Source: a candidate division BRC1 bacterium ADurb.Bin183 (lineage in GTDB: Bacteria > Sumerlaeota > Sumerlaeia > MWCT01). Taken from it: a DNA stretch of 64,000 bases. Made by a program: the position numbers and the translations under genes. Under the pieces are notes generated by a model, which saw nothing but the letters and a program-made list of their open reading frames with translations, was not told the origin of the DNA and did no database searches. Below are positions 43,501-51,239 of this stretch, in pieces. Positions within the stretch are counted from its first letter, which is position 1; each line of letters begins with the position of its first letter. The stretch covers positions 1 to 64,000 of the forward strand of contig MWCT01000015.1 in assembly GCA_002070185.1 (NCBI GenBank), read 5' to 3'.

Positions 43501-46500
43501 GCGCCACCGGCGTCAGCTCGATGGAGGTCGCCTTCGTTCGCTCAAAAATTTCCACATAGTTCATCGTCCATGCGATCATAATCACCGAATCGTTATTCGC
43601 AAACTGGACGCCTCGCACGCCTATATTCTGCAAGTTGGAATTCTGCGGGAAGAAATAGCGCAGAACCCGTCCCGTTCGGACGTCATAAAGTCGGACGGCG
43701 TTCCTATCGCCGCTCATAAGCAGCATCGTCCCATCCTGCGAAAGCGCCACATACGAACTCTTGTATTCATAAAGTCCATAAGGATCCCACTCGCCCGATT
43801 CATCGTTTTGTTTGTAAAATTGCAATCCGACATTCACATCAACGCACCCGATGCGCCCGTCAGGATGATACACAACGCGATGCGGTTTATACGGCTTGGT
43901 CTTAGTGATTGCCTGAATCGTGGCGGAGGGGTCGGCAGACGCCAGAGTGACTATATTATTAAAATTCGGATCGCCGTGCGTGTAGCCAAACCCCCAAAGG
44001 CGGCTGTCAGGACTAAACGCGCTGGCATACTCGGCGTCCTCAAAAGAAGAGTTCGCCAGTTCCTGACCCGTGAACGCGGAAAACAGCCTGTCTCCTGCGA
44101 TGACCATACCGCCCGAATGCGATGATGTGATAAAATTATAATTGATGTTGGTATAATAGTTTAACATCTCAGTGAAACCGGCTTCTGTAACATTATCCGC
44201 GCGCAGATAACGATTGTTTGTGAACCAGAGAATCTTAGAGCCGTCGGCGGCGATGTCGTAACCGAGCCATCCGCCCAGATTGGGCGACCGTTGGATGGTT
44301 TTGCCCGTTTCGCGGTTGAGCAGATTAATGCCCCAGTCGGAAGAATAGAACAGTCTCTTGCCGTCTTCCGCAAGGCGGGGACGCATGGTATACCAATCTG
44401 TGAAATAGCCCAGCGGACCCCAATAGCGGATGAACTTGCCGCTGGCAACGTCAAAGCAGGTAGCCGCCGCCCACCCTCCGCTGGAGGTGACGATGATCCG
44501 CTTCCCTTCCCTATCAAACGCCAGATTGTTCAGCGTGCCCGTCCAGATGCCGCCCGATTCATTCCCGATGTGCGATGACCAGAGCAGATTGCCGTTTTCG
44601 TCATACATCTTTAAGTTGGCGTTCCCGTCGTTTGAAACATTCGGCGCAGTCACAAGGGCGATGCGTGTGCCGTCGCGGGAAACCGTCGCCCCTTGGCACT
44701 TCTGATTCCCAAGGTCGTAATTGTAAATAATCCTATGCCTGGGAATATCCCAGATGGTGATAGTCTTATCCGTGCTGGAGGTCAGCAGCTTCGTGCCGTC
44801 GCCCGTGAAGGCAACGCCCGTCACCGCCTGAACCTGTCCGATAAAAACCGGTCCATCTGTTGTGCCGTTTTCCACCTTCAAAAGGTAGCAGCGCCCGTCG
44901 CTCCGCCCGACTGCCACCCGCGCGCCGTCCGCCGAATAAGCGATGGATTGCACCGATGCATCGGAAGGAACATATTCCCAAAGAACTTTTTTCAAATCAA
45001 GGTCGAGCATCTTCGCCTTGCCCTCTGTAACCACCATCAACTTGGAGAAATCCGGCGAAGGCACGGCGGCGGTAACCAGAAGGTCGCTGAACATTGCCGA
45101 CCGCTGGCTGCCCGTCTGCAAATCCCAGATATAAACAGCGCCGTCCCGCGTGACCGTAACCGCCGCGGTGTCGTCGCTGTTGAAGCCCGCATATTGCACC
45201 AGATCATAATGCTCCTTCAACATCATGAGCGGCGTATTAGATTCGGCGTCATAAATCCACGCCGAGCCGGTGTTGTATCCCAGAATCACCTTATCGCCCG
45301 CGGTGTTAAACCGCCCGTTGACGGTCGTTCCGCCTGGACTGCGATAAACCAGAGACCAGCTCTGTTTTTTGCCCATGTTATCCGGCGTGCGGCTCTTGGC
45401 ATAATGGCGGACGTTCGGTCCCGTTCCCGTAATAACGTTTCCAGCCGGAATAACAACATTAGCAGCATCAAGCGAAACCGTCAGTTCATCATACTCCGCC
45501 AGATTGTCAAAATCGGCGGTAACGATAAGGTCGGCGCGTGTGATAAAAGGCGTCTTGAACTCTATCGCCCCCGCGCCGCTCTTGATGGAAACAGTCCCAT
45601 TGCTCACAAGCGGGTCGCCCGAATCCAAAATGCCGTCGCCGTTCTTATCCCAATACAATCTCGGGTTGGTTATATCGCCCGCCTCAATGCCCATGATTCC
45701 CGAAAGAGTGATTTTCAACGAGTTGACTGTCCGTCCGCCAGGAAAGAGGATGAATCCCAGAATCGGGAAATTCATCTGCGTAGGCGAGTCGCCAAAATCC
45801 TTCGGCGCATACCAGAAGTTGCTCTCAGAAAGAACATAAGGTTTATCCACAACATGAACGGCGATGCTCGCCTCGCCCACGATTTGTGTTTCTTCCACAA
45901 TGGTGATATTGGCGGCATCGAGGCTGATTTTCAATCCATTGCCGCCGACAAGGTTCGTGAAGCTCGCCCGCAGGATATAGGTTCCATTTGCCACAAATTC
46001 AGGGCTCGGCTCGAATTCAATAGTCCCCTTAGCGTCTTTGATGGAAACAACAGGCGTCCCGCCGACGGAAGGCTCAAAATCATCCGCCTTGCCATTGTTG
46101 TTCACGTCCTGAACCAAACTCACATTCGTCATATTCATTGCTGTTATCCCGTTTATGCTGCTCAGCGTGAATATGATTTTATCCACATATTTGGCATTGC
46201 TGGCAAGACGGAAACCAAAAAGGCTCAATTTCGCCTGAGTCGGCAAACCGTTCATTGCATTCGCCATCTGCCCATAAGCCGGATCCGAAAGCGCAACCGT
46301 TTCTTTTGCAAAGTGCGTTGTTTTCGTGGTCTGGTTTTCATAAGGCATGCCGAATTTCACAGCTTGAAGTCTATCCGCCAGTTCAATGCTGAAATAGTCG
46401 CCGCCCGCCAAGTCGGTAAAATCCGCAACCAGAATATATCCCGCCGTGCTGCTGGAGGGCGTCTTGAATCCCGCATCGAATCTAATATACATATTCGCAT

Positions 46501-49500
46501 TGTTGTTCTCAAAGGTGATGATCGGCTCGCCGCCGACGGCGGTTGTTTCGTTGGCGTCTATCTTGCCGTTGCCGTTGGCGTCCAGAATCAGGCGGATATT
46601 GCTAATTTTCGCCCAGCCCATAGTCCCGCCCTTGCCAAAAAGGCGGAAGTCCAATTCCTTAATTTCTGTCGAAGGCGGCGTTACGCGGAAACCAAAGAGT
46701 TCCACATTAGGCTGCGATGCGTTTGCATTCAGATTGTTCAACTCCTGACCCGTCGCCGGATTGCGGAATATGATGGGCGGCTTTGGGGTCTGGATCTGAT
46801 AATTGCCGAAATCCACATTATCCGAAACTGGGTCGCCCGTGCCGCCCGGGTTGCGCGCATTGGTCGGACCTGTTGATGCGCCCCACCAGTTATTTTGCGC
46901 TATAAGAACCTTGCGCGTGGTGTTGAAGTCATTATAAATAGACCATTCCGTATTGCCGTGGAAGTCATTGCCTTCAATCAAGTGGGTCTTCGGGAAACTC
47001 CCCGTCACCTTCAATCCCCGTGTATTCTTTGTGAAGGTGGTGCCCTTGATGGTAAGGTCGCCTGTGGAATTCCACCAGACGGCATTGTGAAGAGGATATG
47101 TTGACCAATAGGAATTCATGAGGAGGCTGCCATCCAAGGTTAGAGAGCCCTCGTCCGTTACATGGAGAAGAGCGTTTTCATATGCATTATGGCTCTCATA
47201 TTCTTCTGCCTTAATTGTACAATTGGTAAATTTGGCGCTGCCCTTGCCTGTGATTCTCATACCGTTGCGATAATTCATGTCGCCTTGATTCCGCCTTGTT
47301 CGCAAATGGATGAGACTGTTTGTCGCCTCGAAAGCGCCCGCGTTTAAGACAGGCGTCTGATTGCTAATGAAAATTGAATCTGTGAATATAAGTTTGCCGC
47401 CCGTCTCAATGGTGAGCCATCGTAACCATGTGTCATTAAGAACGCGGGCGTTGGGAATGGTTAGCGTTGCGCCTGTTTTGACTGCGATACTTGTTCCCAT
47501 CCAGATATCCAAATTAGGCGAAAGCGTAACATTGCTTTCAACATCCCCGCTTAGACGCAAATTTCTGGGGCAATCTTCCAAAACCACTGCGGAGATATTC
47601 GGGCTGGTTTTGTTCAGTTTCAAACCAAAAGCGGCTTGGAATCCCTTGAAAGTGTTATTGATGGTTGTTTGCCCGACCCAAGGTCCAATGGTCGCCGTCT
47701 CTTCGCCCGCAAAACGAATGCCATAGACCGTCCGGTAATAACCATAATCTTTAAGGCTTTCAAAGTTGCATCCCTCTACGGTCAGATTAGCAGTTCCAAT
47801 GCAGTTGATAACGGCAGACCAGTCGTCATAATAATGGTTAAGCGATTCCCAGCGGCGCTCGCTAGTATTGAATGTGCATTTTTTGAAAATGCCTGTTCCG
47901 CCGTCCAAATCTATCAAGTTATACCTCTCTCCTGTTTGAGTTTCACCTTCTTCGCCATCCGTTAAATCCGTCCATGTCCAGCCATAAAAAGAGGCGTCTG
48001 TGCCGGTAAGAGTTCCCTGCACTCTGAGCCTTCTGGTTCCATTATGACGCCAGTCCCGATTGCTTAATTCGCTGCCCGGCGCCAACGTCATCTGCCCGCC
48101 GCTCAGGATTGTGACACTCGTGCCCAGATTCTGGCGGAGGTTATTAAAGACAAGCGCCTTTGAAATATCACCTTCAAGCCGGAGGTTGTCATGATCGCAG
48201 TCTGTGAATTGACAACGGGCAATGGTTTGTGTTTCCGAGCCGAACCGCCAGCATATGCCGGAATGAAAGCCTGTAAAAGAGTTCTGTTTTGTCCCAAGGT
48301 TTCGGATATCCGCCTTGACCGTTCCGAAAAGACTGATTCCGAAAACCGTCCGATAATTGCCATAATTATTCAACGAGGTGAAGGAGCAGCCCTCAACGGT
48401 CAGCTGGCTCGTGTCCCGCGCGTCAATAATTGCCGACCAGTCGTCATAGAAATGGTTGTTTGCTTCCCAGCGGTATTCCGTTGAAGAAAAGTTGCAATTG
48501 CTGAAGAACCCGGCGCCGGTTTCACGAATATCAAACCCATTCAGGCGCTCTTCGGGATGGTCACCATCCGTAAGGTCTGTCCACGTGCTAACGGTGATAG
48601 TCGTCCCGCGGACATCCGCCTTGCCCTTAACAACTATCGGATACGCCATGTTAATAAAGGCGTTTGTCGCGTAAAGCTCGCCGCCCGATTCAATCGTAAA
48701 GCGATGCGACTGGCTTGCGTTCCCGATCCAGCGGCTGCCGGCGGGCACGGTAATCTTTCCGCCGTTTTTAACGGTTACGTTGTCCATGGCATTGCAAGCG
48801 GCAATCGGCATCCGAATCGCTTTATCCACCTCGCCTTTCATACGCACGTTATAAACGCATGAGTCAAAGGTGTTGCTATCCGCAAGGGATGTAACGCCCG
48901 AGCCAAAAATCCAGTAGATGCCCGTATTGAACCCCTTGAAGGAAGAAGGCGTCCCGCCCGATTCCTTTATTGTGGCGCTTGTATCGCTTCCGATTAAAAC
49001 CCCAAACGTGGTTCTATATTCAGAATAGACCAAGTTCACAGATTCAAAGGCGCAGCCCTCTAAAGTCAGTTTGCTGGCTCCCTCCGAATATATCAAAGCC
49101 GACCAGTCATCATAAAGATTATGCAGAGAATCCCATCTGTGTTCATTAGATTGCAGTGTGCATTTTTGAAAAATACCCTCGCTCCCATCCAAAAAATAAA
49201 GTCCATTCCAACGTTCATCGGGACGATCCCCACCGGATGAGTCTGTCCAGGTCTCCGCATAATATCTGGCGTTTGCGCCTGTCAATTTTCCTGAAACACT
49301 AATTCTATGTCCCGGATTGTAAAGGGTGCTGCCGGCATTCATCGCCAAAACACCGCCCGCAGCTACATTGATAACCCCGAACAAATGCTGATTTGAGTTA
49401 TTCAGGGCAACGTTCGACGTCACATCGCCGCAGACTCGCACGTTAATCTCGCAATCGGTGAAATTGCATTTTGCCACAGTTTGGCTCTTGGCGCCGAAAA

Positions 49501-50464
49501 CCCATTGGATGCCCGACCGAAAATTCCTGAATGAGTTTGGAGCGGAGTAATCATTAAGGAGAGCCTGCGAACCGGCTTGAAGGACAACGCCAATGACCGT
49601 CCGCAAATTCAGATCCCCTTGGTTGAATGTGTCAAATGTGCAGCCGCTGATGGTTACGTTGGAACCATCCTTCGCCTCGATAATAGCCGACCAATCGTCA
49701 TAATAATCATTAACGGCATGATGACCCCGCCACTCGGCGGATCGCAGCGTGCTTCCCTTGATAACAAGAACGCCGCCGTTTTCAACATTAATGGCGTTTG
49801 AACGCTCATCCGGGCGGTCGCCGCCTGAAACATCCGTCCATGTGTTCAAAAGAAAAAAGTTTTCCTTGCCCTGAAGCAAGCCCTGCACGGTGAAGGCGCG
49901 GTACATCCCGCCATCTTGAATTACTGTGGCGCCGGGTCCTATCGTGAGCGTAACGCCCTCCGGTATAGTGATAGCGGATGTGATATGATAATCGTGCTGG
50001 GTGTCGCTCCACACTGTGTTTTTCGTCAGCGTTCCGCCCACAGTAATGATGCCGTCTTTATCCATCTCCCGCGCGACAATCGTTTTTTTGGGGATGCCGT
50101 TTCCGCTCGTTTCCACAATTTCAATATTCGCCGTGCCGTTTATCTCATCCGGGTCCGCTGCCGCATTCAGCGTGAAAGCAATCCATGTGTTCCAATTAGC
50201 CTTTTCGATGGTAAAAGGCGTTCCGGCGGATACGGTAATATCATTGTCTCCGCCTGCCGCAGGCGCAACTGTGCCGGTCACATCGGCGGCTGGCTCGCTT
50301 GAAAGTTTGAAATGAACCAGCCTCGAACCGCCCTCCGGCACTGGGATATAGTCCCATCTCGTCACAAACGTCGTCTGCGCCGAAATCGTTGAAGTTATCA
50401 AAAGCGCCAGAACACAAAATAAAAAACCCATGGCTCTTTTCCCTGCAAAGCATTTTCCGCTCAT
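40553..50464 (-). CDS. Giant exported beta-helix/WD40-like protein with C-terminal dockerin
   Basis: This 3303-aa protein begins with a signal peptide (AMGFLFCVLALLITSTISAQ) and a Calx-beta-like segment. A right-handed beta-helix region (about 155-1205) contains four long repeats marked by YDDWSAII and LTVEGCSF. Three related domains with EF-hand-like loops (DANGNGKIDANE, DVNNNGKADDFE, DKNGDGILDSGD) follow, then two propellers of WD40-like blades (about 1700-2300 and 2500-3135) separated by bacterial Ig-like domains. The end (KADANGDLIINVADMIWLMN) is a dockerin-type repeat. It was probably a surface scaffold or adhesin docking onto a cohesin. The start at 50464 follows AAGGAG; 14 residues upstream are not used. 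Confidence 0.87.
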   Translation of the reverse strand: MSGKCFAGKRAMGFLFCVLALLITSTISAQTTFVTRWDYIPVPEGGSRLVHFKLSSEPAADVTGTVAPAAGGDNDITVSAGTPFTIEKANWNTWIAFTLNAAADPDEINGTANIEIVETSGNGIPKKTIVAREMDKDGIITVGGTLTKNTVWSDTQHDYHITSAITIPEGVTLTIGPGATVIQDGGMYRAFTVQGLLQGKENFFLLNTWTDVSGGDRPDERSNAINVENGGVLVIKGSTLRSAEWRGHHAVNDYYDDWSAIIEAKDGSNVTISGCTFDTFNQGDLNLRTVIGVVLQAGSQALLNDYSAPNSFRNFRSGIQWVFGAKSQTVAKCNFTDCEINVRVCGDVTSNVALNNSNQHLFGVINVAAGGVLAMNAGSTLYNPGHRISVSGKLTGANARYYAETWTDSSGGDRPDERWNGLYFLDGSEGIFQKCTLQSNEHRWDSLHNLYDDWSALIYSEGASKLTLEGCAFESVNLVYSEYRTTFGVLIGSDTSATIKESGGTPSSFKGFNTGIYWIFGSGVTSLADSNTFDSCVYNVRMKGEVDKAIRMPIAACNAMDNVTVKNGGKITVPAGSRWIGNASQSHRFTIESGGELYATNAFINMAYPIVVKGKADVRGTTITVSTWTDLTDGDHPEERLNGFDIRETGAGFFSNCNFSSTEYRWEANNHFYDDWSAIIDARDTSQLTVEGCSFTSLNNYGNYRTVFGISLFGTVKADIRNLGTKQNSFTGFHSGICWRFGSETQTIARCQFTDCDHDNLRLEGDISKALVFNNLRQNLGTSVTILSGGQMTLAPGSELSNRDWRHNGTRRLRVQGTLTGTDASFYGWTWTDLTDGEEGETQTGERYNLIDLDGGTGIFKKCTFNTSERRWESLNHYYDDWSAVINCIGTANLTVEGCNFESLKDYGYYRTVYGIRFAGEETATIGPWVGQTTINNTFKGFQAAFGLKLNKTSPNISAVVLEDCPRNLRLSGDVESNVTLSPNLDIWMGTSIAVKTGATLTIPNARVLNDTWLRWLTIETGGKLIFTDSIFISNQTPVLNAGAFEATNSLIHLRTRRNQGDMNYRNGMRITGKGSAKFTNCTIKAEEYESHNAYENALLHVTDEGSLTLDGSLLMNSYWSTYPLHNAVWWNSTGDLTIKGTTFTKNTRGLKVTGSFPKTHLIEGNDFHGNTEWSIYNDFNTTRKVLIAQNNWWGASTGPTNARNPGGTGDPVSDNVDFGNYQIQTPKPPIIFRNPATGQELNNLNANASQPNVELFGFRVTPPSTEIKELDFRLFGKGGTMGWAKISNIRLILDANGNGKIDANETTAVGGEPIITFENNNANMYIRFDAGFKTPSSSTAGYILVADFTDLAGGDYFSIELADRLQAVKFGMPYENQTTKTTHFAKETVALSDPAYGQMANAMNGLPTQAKLSLFGFRLASNAKYVDKIIFTLSSINGITAMNMTNVSLVQDVNNNGKADDFEPSVGGTPVVSIKDAKGTIEFEPSPEFVANGTYILRASFTNLVGGNGLKISLDAANITIVEETQIVGEASIAVHVVDKPYVLSESNFWYAPKDFGDSPTQMNFPILGFILFPGGRTVNSLKITLSGIMGIEAGDITNPRLYWDKNGDGILDSGDPLVSNGTVSIKSGAGAIEFKTPFITRADLIVTADFDNLAEYDELTVSLDAANVVIPAGNVITGTGPNVRHYAKSRTPDNMGKKQSWSLVYRSPGGTTVNGRFNTAGDKVILGYNTGSAWIYDAESNTPLMMLKEHYDLVQYAGFNSDDTAAVTVTRDGAVYIWDLQTGSQRSAMFSDLLVTAAVPSPDFSKLMVVTEGKAKMLDLDLKKVLWEYVPSDASVQSIAYSADGARVAVGRSDGRCYLLKVENGTTDGPVFIGQVQAVTGVAFTGDGTKLLTSSTDKTITIWDIPRHRIIYNYDLGNQKCQGATVSRDGTRIALVTAPNVSNDGNANLKMYDENGNLLWSSHIGNESGGIWTGTLNNLAFDREGKRIIVTSSGGWAAATCFDVASGKFIRYWGPLGYFTDWYTMRPRLAEDGKRLFYSSDWGINLLNRETGKTIQRSPNLGGWLGYDIAADGSKILWFTNNRYLRADNVTEAGFTEMLNYYTNINYNFITSSHSGGMVIAGDRLFSAFTGQELANSSFEDAEYASAFSPDSRLWGFGYTHGDPNFNNIVTLASADPSATIQAITKTKPYKPHRVVYHPDGRIGCVDVNVGLQFYKQNDESGEWDPYGLYEYKSSYVALSQDGTMLLMSGDRNAVRLYDVRTGRVLRYFFPQNSNLQNIGVRGVQFANNDSVIMIAWTMNYVEIFERTKATSIELTPVARTLARGESQPFTVEVFYDDTTREDITPDEEGTFGNAILSVIPATAGTFVGNVLTVSDTASGAFIVQARYRVNNKTFTAESMIKVGKSQVVALEANPKKMTVTPGVFRSIRYTATYDDGYQADVTEHVQMATDRPDDVIFANQTVKVLFTANPGDILVQGRFADRYENIRTANTIVTTFGPKTAWERYRVTGGGYGTSGEYSPNGKKLVLGSSSGAFSVYDVGATPSQYELTNVVIAHEGQIKFLGYFAADRIITASDDGNIKLWSADVITSSPLWVFSHSAPINTAVFSPDKKKLVIGDTMGKVGLFDINSQSFDWLMDDIHDGQVNCAAMNANYVITGGADSRVKLLEAGNGSVKRTFVTQTKPVVGVGFLSGTIIAVSEDQTATFWRESDLQIINRYELSAKPSLAEVINNELYIATESPLATNVFNSDMLLLRWLEHPPQEGKIVKLILDPSKTYLLTGRGQTSTTVETLFGSSTKTSTFGAWQFWEGTRALFRGSLAHSFPIIGAHAAADANRIFTQDSKRTMVWNFDPNDNVAQSARWIMETGYYIKPKFDGLDFTEDDSILATKVGVSIYTYKTLEDILWKTVHFPGPGAGPFAISPNGTRMALADAKVRLWDMISMTQIREESRLAGAIDFRRNEHFLGTMYDEKFVGIWNENGFMENGIFTTKNPTKVFVNSTGERASVITEEVIDNGIEYVINYYLELFDISDITIEPPLVTRLFLLSIKMDLFGGGDEAPMFSVAISDDTALALVGASGDRPVKLINTNDGSVIREFTPPSKKSGQNGGAAAVGFTDNDDSVMIAWAEGYAELHRRVRPIALDVALDKQGLLRGDYPAKAALDMAKKQEREVMSVLPGDTFRANSTATFANGELMNVTSSIVITADKPDLVTINGSWVTINPDAPIDTVTLTIDYIEPKFSLQKKITLNIGARVVNGNIIKAYLLGRIKLAADEKNKADANGDLIINVADMIWLMNQGRYKD
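47700..49760 (-). repeat. Four long internal repeats of the beta-helix region
   Basis: Four copies of a unit of roughly 590-670 bases recur within the 3303-aa gene, easiest to see at the DDW-SA codons near 49690, 49105, 48435 and 47820. Proteins of the copies share ERxN, YDDWSAII and YRTVFGI blocks but differ elsewhere, so the duplication is old rather than recent. Confidence 0.75.
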
Positions 50465-50640
50465 ATTATTTATCTCCTTCAAAAAATTTGGATATAGCAT
50501 ACCCATTAAGAGTTCCTCGTTAAAAAAACTATTTCATAAAAGATTTTTTTAACGCAAAAGAACTCGCCCTATTTTATTAATACATATATATCAGATGCCG
50601 ATTTTCGACGTCAAATAAAATTAGATATATCAACCTTTCT

Positions 50641-51156
50641 TTATTTCTCAATGCCCGCGCGGGCGGGAACGCCTTTTTCATAATAATGCTTGAGAGGGAG
50701 CATCTCCGTGACCAGATCCGCCCGCTCAATCAATCGCACATCCGCGCCCCGTCCCGTCAAAACCAGTTCCACATCTGCTGGCTTTTCGTCCATTAAGGAG
50801 AGAATGGTTTCCAAAGGCAGGATGCCAAGCGAAGGAAGGAGGTTTATCTCATCAAGAATCACAAGACCATACCGACCGGAGGCAAAGGCTTCGCGAACGG
50901 CGCGGACGCCTTCTTCCGCCGCCGCCAAATCCTCCGGCGATGGCTTGCCCATCACAAAGGCGGGCAAACCAAACTGCCGAATCTCGATTTCAGGAGCCAG
51001 ACGAGCCAGACTGGTATGTTCGCTATAGGGGCGCCCTTTCAGGAATTGGGCGATAAAAACGCGCATCCCCGCGCCCGCTGCGCGCAACGCCAAGCCCAAC
51101 GCCGCCGTCGTCTTGCCCTTTCCCGCGCCTGTGTATATCTGAATAAAACCTGACAT
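50641..51156 (-). CDS. Corrinoid adenosyltransferase, CobA/CobO/BtuR family
   Basis: This 171-aa P-loop enzyme has GAGKGKT at residues 10-16, ARAAGAG-like and FLKG motifs and LVILDEINL, the Walker B strand. It transfers the adenosyl group of ATP to the cobalt of cob(I)yrinic acid diamide or cobalamin, giving coenzyme B12. No other cobalamin genes and no B12 riboswitch are nearby, which suggests salvage of corrinoids rather than full synthesis. AAGGA precedes the ATG closely. The 176-base gap on its downstream side separates it from the giant gene and holds only AT-rich sequence. Confidence 0.95.
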   Translation of the reverse strand: MSGFIQIYTGAGKGKTTAALGLALRAAGAGMRVFIAQFLKGRPYSEHTSLARLAPEIEIRQFGLPAFVMGKPSPEDLAAAEEGVRAVREAFASGRYGLVILDEINLLPSLGILPLETILSLMDEKPADVELVLTGRGADVRLIERADLVTEMLPLKHYYEKGVPARAGIEK

Positions 51157-51239
51157 CAGTCCTTAGACATCGGTCATAAGCCATTAGTAAATTCTTGTTT
51201 GCTTCCGCATTTTATAAAACGCTTTTTTTAATTCGCAAA

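Noticed and set aside
44693..46876. Long plus-strand open frame (727 codons) inside the 3303-aa gene
   Set aside because: It is antisense to a protein with clear domains and signal peptide; its product is Arg/His-rich without motifs, as expected of a codon-biased shadow.
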